Of a stretch of DNA of 64,000 nt, positions 25,861 through 37,556 are shown piece by piece (position 1 is the stretch's first letter; every line of letters starts with the position of its first letter). The stretch covers positions 11,821,716 to 11,885,715 of the forward strand of contig OX465111.1 in NCBI GenBank assembly GCA_949987565.1. The letters run 5' to 3'. The stretch comes from Luidia sarsii. Its lineage: Eukaryota > Echinodermata > Asteroidea > Paxillosida > Luidiidae. The translations under genes and the position numbers were made by a program. The notes beneath the pieces were generated by a model, which was not told where the DNA came from, did no database searches, and saw nothing but the letters and a program-made list of their open reading frames with translations.

Positions 25861-27308
25861 GTCTTTGCTCATTTGTTCAAAACGTTATTATATAAACCAA
25901 TATTTAACTCGATTTCTGTTTTCTTTGTTTGCCTGGGAAAAAAATGTGTTACGACTGAATCGTAGACAAAGAGATATTAAACAATGAGAACAGAAATATT
26001 GCCATAAGTGCCGTGTACACAAAATTAAAAAAATGGGCTACAGAACGCGCTGAGAAAGCTGGGTTACCAGTTAACGTCGGTCTACCAGTGACGGTGCGCC
26101 AGAAAATAATGGTTACAACCTCTTGATCCCCGCAACGGTCAAGCAGATCATGCACGGCCCAAGGAACGATCGTCCCCGGCCGTTCGAGCGCGAGGGAAAA
26201 AAAAAACTACGCGAGTGCTGTCGCCAATGAAACCCCCTTACAAAAAAGGCAACATGCAGTGACCGTAAGAGAATACAGTAGTACAGTACGGTCGACACCC
26301 CTGACCAACAATCAATAAGTCATTTGCGAGCTTTACGCCGCCAACAATACGCGATCGACACCTCAGGTTCTTTAATCAGCCCTCGTGGCATTTAAACGCC
26401 TCCATATGGCCTTGCTTTTTTTTCTCTATAAACCAGAAGACGAAGCTGAACCAGATGACGAAATTGTTTTCTGGGATGTTGATTCCTTTTTTTTTTCTTT
26501 TTCGTTTTTCTTTTTGCTTTTCTTTATTCGGGACACGGGCAAAGATCAAGAAGCCGATCCCGTGCGCGCACTACTGTAAACAGTGTGGATATCCATAAGA
26601 AGGGACGGGCGGGCGGGCGGGCGGGCCCTAGATTCTGGTCATTATAATTATAGGCGGTAGTTCACCCCTCCACCCGTAGCTGGGCTCGTATGCGTCCAAA
26701 GCGACTTTTCACTTGCCCATCGTTTCGATCTTGAAGTTCGATCTTGAAAATCGGCGGTCTATTCCAGCCCATTTGGCAAGGAGCTTGCTTTTTTGTCTAT
26801 CAACCGTTATCCCTCCCTTGGGGGAAAAATAGATTGAAATAGATTCAAACTGAAAGGCATTGATGGATAGCTGCCCCCCCCCCGCCAAAAAAAAAAAAAA
26901 AAAAAAAAAAATCCGATTCCATTATCTAACTTGCCGCCGGGTTTGGGGAAACGCAGGAGTTATTACTGATGGCCGGGCTACCCGGCAGGGGGTCACGGCT
27001 GAATGTGCGCAGCTGTACATATACTGAATTGTCCATAGTGCGCACATGGTGAATAGGATATTTGTATCCGCAGCTGCCACAGACTGTGAATGGGGCTTCC
27101 AGGCCACGAGGCAAAAGCAAAAAAAAAAAGTACCATTGTATAAGAGTTACCGTAATTCCCCTGTAGAGGTTTAGGCCGCTGCGTCTCCAAGTGCACATGC
27201 TTAGAACTAGCACGCCGATTGGTCAGAACCGGCTCCAGGCGCCCACAGACTGGCCAATCAGCGCGCTCGCCACTGAATCCTGCACCCGAGCAAGACGCAA
27301 GGGATAGA
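25861..27308. other. Intergenic, no gene recognised
   Basis: Short frames only. It includes a GGGC run (26,607-26,626) and a C/A homopolymer pair at 26,874-26,911. Confidence 0.5.
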
Positions 27309-27531
27309 GGCCGTTTTCGAAATGAAGACTTAGGCTCGGGCTCGGGCTCGGGCTCGGGCTCAGGCTCTGACAAAACCTGAAAATCCAGGTTGTGGTTTGT
27401 TTCCGAATTTAAAGGTTCGTTGGCTAGATAGGTTCAGGGTATTCCCAAAGACACTGGGGCCAAACCGATTGTTTCTATATGACTGAAGCCTAAGCCAGAG
27501 CCTAAGCCTTCATTTCGAAAATTATCATAGC
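27309..27531. mobile_element. MITE, GGCCGTTT family, copy 2 with GGGCTC expansion
   Basis: Has the same ends and interior as 16,738-16,991. The subterminal AGGCTC hexamer has expanded to about six tandem units at 27,330-27,366 (GGCTCGGGCTCGGG). The right end retains GAAGCCTAAGCC hexamers and CATTTCGAAAA. Confidence 0.85.
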
Positions 27532-29261
27532 CTTCCGAAATGCCCTAGTTTAATCACTCCCTCTCGATTCTGTGACAGGATCACTCCGAATCCCTACTTT
27601 TAATGGCGGTTTTTGTTTTAAAACAACTCCGCCCGATTTCATTACATCCCTATGTAGTTAGATTAGAAAACATTTATGTACACATTCAAAGTGAAAGAAT
27701 CTCATTATTCATCTGTTATTACTATAAAAAAAATATTTGGGGGGATTGTAAATGATATCTATGTAATTATCTGAGCGCTACAAGTTAACAAGCCAGAGTC
27801 CACCTTTTTTTTTGGGGGGGGGGGGAAGGGTTGAGATATTCAATACCACATGTTTCAAACGCTGGGTAGAAGGGAGCCGTGTAGTATTACTGCGGGTGGA
27901 AACAGAAATAGAGGGCCGGTGCATGGGATCAAAGGGAGGAAGGCAAGTATTGCTGCTCTGTAAACCAGCCGCCCACGGTCTGGAGGGATGGACAGGGAGC
28001 TCAATCGGCCACTCTGCGGGCAATCAATGCGGGATCTCATCTGCTTCTTGTTTTCAGGTCAAGCCCCCTACCTTTGCCTAAGCCAGCATGGTTATTCGAA
28101 CAACTGTCAATTTCAGTTGGACAATTTTGGGCCTGAGAGCAACCCCCCCCCACCAAAAAAAAAATAAAAAATAGTAGAGGCAAAAGCAATTTGTTCCTTG
28201 AGCGGTGTTGTAATTCAACCGCTTTGAGTGAACAAGCGAGCCAAGTCACTGCAGGTGTATTGGGACTGCATATGGTGGCCATCCACTGTGCATCACCCAC
28301 AGAGGGCGCTCTACTAGCAAGTCTGGATTAGTAAGTATAACATGGTTGTGGCTTAGTGCACTCACGATATGATGAATACTGGGGGGGGGGAAGGGGTACA
28401 AATTTGTGTTATTATATAAATATCTATATGTATCACAAGGGAAACCTGGCCAACAATTGAGGGCAGCATTGAGAATCAATGGGGAACGTTAGGAACTTAG
28501 GGTCATGGGATTTGGGGTCAGACAAAGTTCATGGGGAAATTATTGTCGTTTAGGCAAGGGGGAAAAGTTGAAAGCAACAGATTCACAAACTCCCAGTTAT
28601 CATGGTCAAGCATTACCTTGACACACTTCTCAAGCCCCTTGGCACGTGGGCACACGGGCATCAGTCTATTTTCCCGACTTCCACACTTCCCCAATCTGCA
28701 CTGTGCTACTGTGCACGGAGAGTACAGGGTCGGAGCAGTCACGGTGAAAACCAACAATCTTGTCTCAAAAAAAAACCCAGTGAAAATCTTGATTTGAAAC
28801 TGGGAAGCTCTTGGGATCATTAGTGTCCGGTGCTTCTGGGAGAGGTTTGGGATGACGCCCTTCCATCTAAAGCACCCTAAGGGTTAAATCTCATCTCAAG
28901 GAGGGCTTGTGGGTCTAAAAACAACCCATCCTCTCCCCACTCTTCTTTCTTTTTTTAGGGGGATGGGGTTTAGCAAACACCCCCCCCCCCCAAAAAAAGT
29001 AAGCAATCCAATCTCACAGAGGGCTTGTGAGTCTGAAAGTGATTCCCTTCCACGTTTCTTTTTGTGTTTCTATCTATCTATTTAGTTTTTGAGAGAGGGG
29101 GGAAGGGGTGTTTAAAAAAACGCCCCCCCCCCCAAAAAAAAAAAAAAAAAAAAAAAAAAGAAGAAACACACTTCAGGGATGCCTGGTGGTGATGGTGGTG
29201 GTGGTGGTGGTGGTGGTGGTGTCGTTGGTGGTGGAGGAAGTGAGCGGGGGGTCGTCTGTCC
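27532..29261. other. Immediate downstream flank of MAP2K7
   Basis: This would hold the 3' UTR or a further exon. I see no convincing coding segment. Several C/A or G homopolymer runs (27,810, 28,142, 28,380, 28,980, 29,124) and a GGT run (29,183-29,240) are present. Confidence 0.45.
29124..29240. repeat. Poly-C/poly-A run followed by GGT triplets
   Basis: A C run, then about 26 A, then an imperfect GGT array just 3' of the MAP2K7 stop. Confidence 0.95.
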
Positions 29262-29393
29262 TCACGTGTAGGCGCCCGTCCGGGACCTGGGGGACGAGAG
29301 CGAGCGATTGGGCTCAATCTTGGCCATGACCGTGGCGAACCACGTGGCCACGTCCACCTTGGCCAGCTCGTAGCGCTTGAAGAAGCTGTGCTC
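29262..29393 (-). CDS. MAP2K7: MAP2K7 exon 9: DVD docking helix and C terminus
   Basis: This 132-bp exon including a TGA stop encodes EHSFFKRYELAKVDVATWFA and a 23-residue tail ending RSRTGAYT. The FKRYE..xVDVAxWF block is the C-terminal DVD-type docking site used by MAP3Ks. The acceptor is tctgcag|GAG. The stop overlaps a donor-like TACAC|GTGAGG at 29,260-29,265, so the exon could instead end at 29,266 and splice onward. I saw no AATAAA on the coding strand for about 1.5 kb beyond the stop. Exon identity is firm; the last few residues are not. Confidence 0.88.
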   Translation of the reverse strand, partial: EHSFFKRYELAKVDVATWFATVMAKIEPNRSLSSPRSRTGAYT

Positions 29394-29403
29394 CTGCAGA
29401 CAC

Positions 29404-29990
29404 GGGAACAGGGAGGGAGAGAAAGCAGAGAGAGAGAGAGAGGGGGGAGAGAGAGGGGAGAGGGGGAGGGAGAGGAGATAAATGAGAGATAGGGGAGAGG
29501 GGGGAGAGAGAGGGGAGAAAGGGGGAGAGAGGGAGAGGGGAGAGAGGGGGTGAGAGGGGAGAGATAGGAGAGAGGGAAGAGAGGGGAGAGAGGGAGAGAG
29601 GAGGCGAGAGAGGAGAGATAGGAGAGAGGGAAGAGAGGGGAGAGAGGGAGAGAGGGGGAGAAAGGGAGAGGGGAGAGAGGAGAGAGGAGGCGAGAGAGGA
29701 GAGATAGGAGAGAGGGAAGAGAGGGGAGAGAGAGGGGAGAGAGAGGAGAGAGGTGAGAGAGAGGAGCGAAGGGAGAGAGGGGGAGAGGGGGAGAGAGAGG
29801 AGAGGAGGGAGAAAGAGGAGAAAGGAGAGAGATATGAGAGACAACAGAGAGAGGAGAGAAGAGAGGTCAATAGAAAGAAGAAAGAACATAGAGTAGAGAA
29901 AGGATGGAGAGAGAAGAGAAGGTGAGGAGAGAGAGAAAAAGAGGGAGAGGGGAGAGAGAGGGAGAGAAAGAAGAAAAGGTTAAGATTGCT
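29404..29990. repeat. GA-rich tract upstream of the exon 9 acceptor
   Basis: About 590 bases of GAGAGGG-type sequence, which is CT on the transcribed strand, starting about 10 bases beyond the exon 9 acceptor. A sub-repeat of about 60 bp (AGATAGGAGAGAGGGAAGAG) is visible at 29,570-29,740. Confidence 0.95.
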
Positions 29991-30832
29991 GCGCTAGTAT
30001 AATTAATTAATGATAATACTACAAATTCAAGGCTCCATGAATCCATGCATGTACTTTCTCCACATGAGCTTGTACAGCACAGCAGCTATCAGTGCCTGGC
30101 TTGACGCCCAGTTAACTGTGCAGGTTGATATTCCCGTTAGGGTCTTTCAATCACCAATGACATCAGAATAGCGCTTCAAGACACACCTACTGGGAAGAGT
30201 GCATGAGTTTTCATAGAAACAGCAACGTCACCAGATGCAAGCAATGTTTGCATCCAATGAAGTAGTTGCTACGAAAGCCTACACGTACATAAAGTCTTGG
30301 CACAGGAATACATACATATGTACATTAATAACAGCGTCGTAATTAACAGCGTCGCCAACTGCTTTAACGAAAGTGAACACAAACCTATCAAAGTCTAGAT
30401 GATTGGGACTGTGAGAGGCCGTGGCATTTTGATGAAAGTAGGTTTTGAGAAAGGGCCTGCCAGGATCAGAACATCACTGAGACATGTATGTACGTACTTC
30501 AAATGTCAGGAACACATATACATGTATTTTAATCAGCATTGACAACGCCTCCAACTCTCTGGCTTCCGGAGAAGGGAAAAACAACAACCCACATTTAGAA
30601 AAGAGAAAAAGCCAGATTTCTTTTTGATTTTTTGATTTTTGATTTTTTTTTTTGATTTTTTTTTTTTTTTTTTTTTGGGGGGGGTTCTTACCGAGCCGTT
30701 ACTAACCCACGCACAGCAGTCTGTGTGCGTATACATGCATATCATGGGTGTGTAGTACGCAGCCGCCCTGGCCGGCCCTTGACAGGGAAATGTTCAAATG
30801 TTCAAATGACAGGGATGTTCAAGCTACAGGCC
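29991..30832. other. Intron 8 segment, no exon recognised
   Basis: Ordinary AT-balanced sequence with a T-rich run at 30,620-30,685 (TTTTTGATTT units, then poly-T and G). Confidence 0.5.
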
Positions 30833-31690
30833 CTACCCAACCCCAGCCCACTCCAAACCCTACAAAATCCCGACCCCTACCCAAACCCCAGCCCACTCCA
30901 ACCCCTACACAATCCAAACCCCTAGCTAACCCCAGCCCACTCCAACCCCCACACAATCCCGACCCCTACCCAACCCCAGCCCACTCCAAACCCTACACAA
31001 TCCCAACCCCTACCCAAACCCCAGCGCACTCCAAACCCTACAAAATCCCGACCCCTACCCAACCCCCAGCCCCCTCCAAACCCTACACAATCCCAACCCC
31101 TACCCAAACCCCAGCCCACTCCAAACCCTACACAATCCCGACCCCTACCCAACCCCAACCCACTCCAAACCCTACAAAATCCCGACCCCTACCCAAACCC
31201 CAGCCCATTCCAACCCCTACACAATCCCAACCCCTACCCAACCCCAGCCCACTCCAAACCCTACACAATCCCAACCCCTACCCAACCCCAACCCACTCAA
31301 ACCTCTACACAATCCCGACCCCTACCCAACCCCAGCCCACTCAAACCTCTACACAACCTCAACCCCTACCCAACCCCAGCCCACTCCAACCCCTACACAA
31401 TCCTGGCCCCAACCCAATCCAACCCCAGCCCATTCCAACCCTCACAAAATCCCGATCCCTACCCAACCCCAGCCCACTCAAACCCCTACATAATCTCAAC
31501 CCCAACCCAAACGAAACTGAAACCCCAGCCCACTCAAACCCCTACCCAACCCCAGCCCACTCCAACCCCAACCCAACCCCAGCCCACTCAAACACATACC
31601 CAACCACAGCCCACTCAAACCCCTACACAATCCCAACCCCAACCCAAACGAAACTGAAACCCCAGCCCACTCCAACCCATACACTCGTAG
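30833..31690. repeat. 44/45-bp minisatellite in MAP2K7 intron 8
   Basis: About 19 imperfect copies of a C-rich unit containing CCCCTACCCAACCCCAGCCC and ACTCCAAACCCTACACAATC. Unit length alternates between 44 and 45, and later units are shorter. A frame runs open for 320 codons (30,748-31,710, +) because the unit has no stop in any plus frame; I do not treat it as a gene. Confidence 0.95.
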
Positions 31691-32869
31691 CATTCTCAAG
31701 CTACGTATGAACGAAGAATGGGGCTGCATGTCGGATATCACCCGCCACAGATTTCTAAATCCCGGCCTTACGACTTGGTGAAGGCTAATATCATATTCCT
31801 ACGTGGTGCCGCTTCAAGCAATCATCGACTTGTTACACACATAATGGGATTGGTATGATTCATGATGAAATCAACGTCGACTTGGCCAAACCCTTGAACT
31901 GACTCACTGACCCACTTTCCATGGACGGGTCAGAGCCTAAAACCAATTTGACTGAGACACTGCTCGGGTCTGAGTTGACACAAAGATGAAGCTTGGCAAG
32001 TGGTTATTTTGATGAGCATTTAAATACCGGAGAGAGAGAGAGAGGGGGGGGGGCAGACAGAGTAAGTAACTCAGTAAATTTATCCCTAAATTGGGCAAGG
32101 TCCTTCTTACCATTCAATTTAGATTGGATTTTTTAGGAGTTTTGGGAGCGCCAATAAAGCCACGCCCAAAATCTTGCCCGTGATCATCCTGATAAGCACC
32201 TGTCCTCAGGGCAATAAAAACCGGGCAGGTGTACACACACACGAGGGCGCTATATAGCAATCATACCGTACGTAGTAATGGCCATAATGCCCAAAAAAAA
32301 CACAACAACTAAGAGGGTCCACAGATCTCAATTCCTAGACACTGATACACCTGCGAGGCAAGATCTGAAATCCAGCCGGAGACCACTTAAAAAAAGGCCA
32401 AAACCAAACCACAACCCCCAGCACAGACAAATGAAGACCTGGCTGACCTAATTGGGGGGAAATCTACAGGCAAATTGGGACATTCAATAATGCATGACCA
32501 CAAGGAAGTGTGCTACATGCATGTCAAGTAGTGCACTGCAATAATGCCAGTGAACATAAAAAGTGGCTAAATTTGGCACGTGTCGTGTACAACAAGTGCG
32601 CTTCAGTTCAAATTAACCTATATATTGTACTGAAGTACACCTATACCCACTGGTGCATCAAATTGGATACACGGTATACTGTACAAGTGCACTTTGCATG
32701 AAAAAAAAAATTACTTTCCATCTCGTTAGTTTGTTCTCTCTCATTTCTATGTGATTCTCATTGTCACACAATTATCATGTTCTCTTTTGAATTCTTTATT
32801 TCATTTTGTATTTATAGTAACAGTTACAGTTATCTTTTTATTTCTTTTCTGATAATCCTTCTTTTGTGT
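31691..32869. other. Intron 8 segment, no exon recognised
   Basis: Nothing coding seen. A GA/G run lies at 32,030-32,052. Confidence 0.5.
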
Positions 32870-33180
32870 TCACTCCTTCACACTTCTCTCTTTGATCTTT
32901 CCCCCTCCTCTCACTAATCCCTACCCTACTCCTTGCCCTTCCCTTTGATCTCACCCTACCAGCTTTACTCTTTGTCCTTTGTTACTAATCCGTGTCCTAT
33001 TCACTCTCTTCCCCCTTCCTTCGTGTACATGTATCTGTTTTGTCCTTGTCACTCTGCCTTTAAGAAAGGTCCTGCTAGGATCGAAACGTCAGGCCCACTA
33101 AATTTTAAGATCTTTTCTGTTTTATTACATTCATTTCCCTACGGTAAACCCAAACAGTATACAACTGGTTTCCTTTGTTA
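32870..33180 (+). repeat. Family F retroelement-like repeat, long copy
   Basis: A TC-rich upstream segment (CCTTGCCCTTCCCTTTGATC) leads into the family core GAAAGGTCCTGCTAGGATCG then AAACGTCAGGCCC. The upstream segment is shared with 43,640-43,870, showing that the short copies elsewhere are truncations of a longer element. Confidence 0.75.
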
Positions 33181-33383
33181 ACAAAACACATGTATGCACA
33201 CCTAAAATCCTGCCACTTTATTCAGTTATTAGGACTTAGCAAAGAGCTGCAAGAGGATGAAAGTGCGCTATGAAGATGATAACAATGCTTTTATAATGCA
33301 AACCTTTCGCTCTCACCAAAATTTCGGTACTGAACTGCTTACTAACTAAAATGACCCAAATGCAAACCACGTGAATGTGGAGG

Positions 33384-33462
33384 GTCTGACATTTGGATCC
33401 TAGCAGGACCTTCCTCAAGGGCAGAATTTTGCCTTTGAGAAAGGTCCTGCTAGGATGAGGCC
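33384..33462. repeat. Family F inverted pair
   Basis: GGATCCTAGCAGGACC and its complement GGTCCTGCTAGGAT face each other across about 40 bases, giving a snap-back structure. Confidence 0.8.
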
Positions 33463-33800
33463 CTCAATATTCATGAGAATTCCATTACTTCCTTTGTGGT
33501 GCTTGAAAAAATGCGTGCCAACTATCAGATACAATACATAGTATTCACAGGAATTAGCGGCTACACTGTCCAATATACGTCAATGTATTCACAAGAAATG
33601 AGAAGTGTGCTTTTACAAGTACCGGCCAGACTGTATGTCTTAATGAATAACCAGCAATGTCAGTTTTAAAACGGACAGGATCGACCGTGAGGATGACAAG
33701 ATGCAGAAATTGTCACGTATCAGGGCGAGACATTGCGCACGTTTGGAGCAGGTGAAAGAGAGGGTGTACATTTGACGCAAGCAGTGTGTAATATCTTGTG

Positions 33801-34000
33801 NNNNNNNNNNNNNNNNNNNNNNNNNNNNNNNNNNNNNNNNNNNNNNNNNNNNNNNNNNNNNNNNNNNNNNNNNNNNNNNNNNNNNNNNNNNNNNNNNNNN
33901 NNNNNNNNNNNNNNNNNNNNNNNNNNNNNNNNNNNNNNNNNNNNNNNNNNNNNNNNNNNNNNNNNNNNNNNNNNNNNNNNNNNNNNNNNNNNNNNNNNNN
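33801..34000. other. Assembly gap (200 N)
   Basis: Exactly 200 N, so probably a placeholder of unknown true length. The sequence after it is a GGA-rich simple repeat (34,001-34,075), a likely cause of the break. It lies in intron 8; no MAP2K7 residues are missing here. Confidence 1.
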
Positions 34001-34436
34001 AAGAGGAGAAGGAGAAGGAGGAAGAGAGGAAGAAAGAGGGAGAGGAAGAGGATAAAGGAGGAGGAGGAGGAGGTGTATTATGGCATGTATGGGGTGTAGT
34101 ATAATATTGTAAGAGTAACCCCATGCACACGAGTTGATGGGGGTCATTGTAACTAGCACAATCTGAACCAATTGAAGAAAAATATTCAGCTCTTACAATC
34201 AATCGGTCATTACGGGTCACAGGATGCATGTAATAGGCCTGAATATTACATGCCAATATACAAACATACTCCAGGATGCTACAACATAATATGAGCTTGA
34301 ATTGTGTAAAAAAAATAATAAATAAAATAAAACATGCACAGCAAACAAAATCATAGCGATGACCGCTGCCGGTTAATTCCTGATGTGCAAACAAACACTC
34401 TGTTAAAGTTGAGGATGGAATGTGGGCTTGCCATGC

Positions 34437-34970
34437 CCTGCCCTTCCTTCTCCCCTGCCTTGCCCTCTTCCCTGCCCTGCCTTCTCCACTACCCTCTCCA
34501 CTACCCTCTCCCCTGCCCTCTCCCCTGCCCTCTCCCCTGCCCTGCCCTCTCCCCTGCCCTACCCTACCCTACCCTGCCCTACCCTGCCCTCTCCCCTACC
34601 CTCTCCCCTGCCCTCTCGCCTGCCCTCTCCCCTGCCCTACCCTACCCTACCCTGCCCTACCCTGCCCTCTCCCCTACCCTCTCCCCTGCCCTCTCGCCTG
34701 CCCTCTGGCCTGCCCTCTCCCCTGCCCTACCCTACCCTACCCTGCCCTACCCTGCCCTCCCCTGCCCTCTCCCCTGCCCTCTCGCCTGCCCTCTGGCCTG
34801 CCCTCTCCCCTGCCCTGCCCTGCCCTCTCCCCTACCCTACCCTACCCTACCCTGCCCTGCCCTACCCTGCCCTACCCTGCCCTCCCCTGTCCTTCCCTGT
34901 CCTCCCCTGCCCTACCCTGCCCTACCCTGCCCTCCCCTGCCCTGCACTGCTCTGCTCTGTCCTCCCTTCT
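34437..34970. repeat. CCCTGCCCTCTCC array with higher-order structure
   Basis: Built from CCCTGCC, CCCTACC and CTCTCCC words, with a larger unit of about 78-110 bases repeated about three times. All three plus frames are open through it for compositional reasons. It lies in MAP2K7 intron 8. Confidence 0.95.
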
Positions 34971-36080
34971 CTGCCAACAGATTCCCCAAACAAATCAAAT
35001 CAAATATTTTTTTCATCTACGTGGTGCTGGCCAGCCTCATCAGGACAAGCTAAGGCCGTGTATTTGCCTTCAATCCCGGATACAGAGCTCCCCTTTTTCT
35101 TCCCCAAAACCCCCCTTCCTTCCCTTCTCTCGCAAGTAAACATCTCGGGACACACACACACAGACACGGGCGAATCCAGAAAAACGAAAAAAAAAAATGA
35201 ACGCAGGAAAAAATCCATTCCCAGTGGACTCCCACAATTATAAGTCAGCAACCTCCCCACCCCCCAAAAAAAAAAAACAGCTGCGCTTTTTTAGAAAATG
35301 GCAAAGGAAAAAAAATGTACGGATGTATAGGCTCAGTGCGGTCTAGCCTGTAATGAAAGTGGTTTTGCATTACATGAAAAAGCCAGAATCGAGGGTAGAT
35401 TTGGTTGTAGACAGGATCAAGGAGGGTAGGAGGGAAGGGAGAGAGGAAGCAGAGAGCAAAAGGTGGAAACCATAAAAGACCTCACTCCCCCTCACTCTCC
35501 TTCCTAACCCAAACTATAAGAGAAAGGGGAGGGGAAGGGAAGATGAGTTTGTAGGAGGGAGAGAGAGAGAGTCAGAGTCAACACAATGGAGGGGGAAAGG
35601 AGTCTTCCGTTACTGTTTGAAAAGAGTTAGTCAATTGTCTTCCCAAAAGAGAGCGGAGTTTGGCTTGGAAAATCAGAAAAAAACCTCCCCCCCCAAAAAA
35701 AACAAAAAAAACTGCAGACTACATGCTGGGCAATAATGATACTGCACGGTAGGAGTTCCGACTATGAAGACAAGGGGGCATTGACACCGGCACGAAAAAG
35801 CAATTTTTGAATTGCGATAATAATCTCACCTTCTTTTTTTTTCTTCTTGTTTTAAAGAAACCGGCGCGATTATTTGCCAGGCGCTGTGACCAAATCACGC
35901 TTGAAAAACAATGTACATGTACTTGTACACACATACTTCCCACGCAAAAACCCGGAAACAAAGTCTTGGGATGTTTCCTATCCTACATCTGTATCTGTGA
36001 CCTGTGGAGAATCCAGCCAGCACGCCCACACTGACTATGCATATAACTGTAGATGAGCAAATACCACGTAATGAAACTCA
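34971..36080. other. Intron 8 segment, no exon recognised
   Basis: Ordinary sequence with GA-rich patches (35,410-35,580) and A-rich runs. No exon seen. Confidence 0.5.
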
Positions 36081-36333
36081 GGCCGTGTATAAAATGAAGG
36101 CTTAGGTTCAGGTTTAGGCGTCAGTCATAGTTTTCTCTTACCCCTTATAAAGTCACAGGCATCTACGTACATGTAGAAACAAACGTTTGGCCCCCAGTTT
36201 ACTTGGCGAAGAGTCTGTACAAGCCAACACAATCTTCAAATTCGGCGACAAACCACAACCTGGATTTTTCAGCTTTTGTCAGAAGGAGACGAAGCCCGAG
36301 CCCGAGCCTGATCCGTGGATTTGATAAAAGGCC
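36081..36333. mobile_element. MITE, GGCCGTTT family, copy 3
   Basis: Begins GGCCGTGTATAAAATGAAGG and ends in hexamers CCCGAGCCCGAGCC then GATAAAAGGCC. The interior AAACCACAACCTGGATTTTT is shared with the other copies. Confidence 0.8.
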
Positions 36334-36911
36334 CCTCAGCTACTGAGAAAGTTATCGATTGCCATCGGATGACCCATCACAAACTCCTGGGAGGAGGAGG
36401 GGGGGGGGACTCTGCGAAAAGTTGTCAGAATTCCACTTCCTGCCTGGTTACCCACCTTCACGCTCAGCAAAACTCCAGTGGAGGTCCGTAAACTCCCCCA
36501 AAAAGCGACACACAATGAGGCTCACTCACATTAGCCCCCCCCCCCCCACCCCTCCTCTCTTTACCACTGCGCCTCATAAAAACAAGCAATTTTTTATGCC
36601 ATTCTTCCAGTCTGCAGATTTCCTAAAACCGTCCGTGAATCAATCCAGCCGTGGCACATGATGGGATGCAAAATACAAATTTATGGCCATTTCTTGATAA
36701 CTAGTCTCCTGCTGACGACATCAATACGTTACCCTTTTTATTTCATATTTTTTTGGGGGTGGGGTGGGTGAGATTTATGAGTGCATTTTCAGGCCTACCA
36801 CTTCACGGCGGGCTACTTTTCAGAGCCCACGACCGCCACACAGATTTCTTGGAGTCATGTACGGTTTTCAAGACTTTTTGGAAAGAATAGCAAAGCGACG
36901 TGCGCCGTCAT

Positions 36912-37085
36912 GTCTGACCGGGACTTGAACCCGAGACCTCTGGTTTTGCGTACCAGCGCTCTTACCATCTGAGCTATCCAGCCCTTAGATGGTGGCCTTC
37001 CCAAATAGACAACTAGTCTTTGCCGGGTTGCGGGTGCAAGCCGGAAGCAATTCAACCATCAACTATTGTATATCTCCAGGGCTGC
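36912..37085 (-). repeat. Family A tRNA-bearing repeat, copy 3
   Basis: The minus-strand tRNA-like unit at about 36,914-36,983 has a clean CTGGT/ACCAG anticodon stem with loop ACGCAAA and B box GGTTCAAGTCC. The upstream body continues to about 37,085. Confidence 0.85.
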
Positions 37086-37455
37086 AACCCAGGACTGTTG
37101 TTAGACATCATTCCATATCCAATCTGTGCTCCGTGAAGTATCAATCTACAGTACCACGTCCACACTATGCATACCGTATGTGTTAATGTGCATGTATCTA
37201 CAGTATGGTACTCCAAAACTCAGTACTGTAGGCCATTTTAGTCAGTGAGCAGTTTGCAACAGTTTTTGTTCAAGAATAAGAAAGTTATCAGTTTGCCGAT
37301 GTGCCATCTCAAAAATCTAATTCCTATTCTTGTCAAAAACTCGCTAAACAATCGGGAACAATAAAAACTATCAAACTATCAAAGTATAAAACTAAAAATC
37401 GTCTGACCAGCAACAATAAAAAAACAAACCCAAGTTAAATACCAAGTAGAAAATG

Positions 37456-37556
37456 GGCCTGACGTTTCGATCCTAGCCATACTAGCAGGACCTTTCTCAA
37501 AGGCATTTTAGTAACTTTAGTCAGTAAGCAGTAAGCAACACTTTTGTATATCACCT
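37456..37556 (+). mobile_element. Family F insertion, 101 bp, 9-bp target duplication
   Basis: TAGAAAATG occurs at 37,447-37,455 and again at 37,557-37,565. The insert starts GGCCTGACGTTTCG and ends GTATATCACCT, the shared terminus of the family. Confidence 0.8.

Noticed and set aside
34334..35243. Three overlapping plus frames of 239-273 codons
   Set aside because: Produced by the CCCTGCC array; all three frames are open at once.
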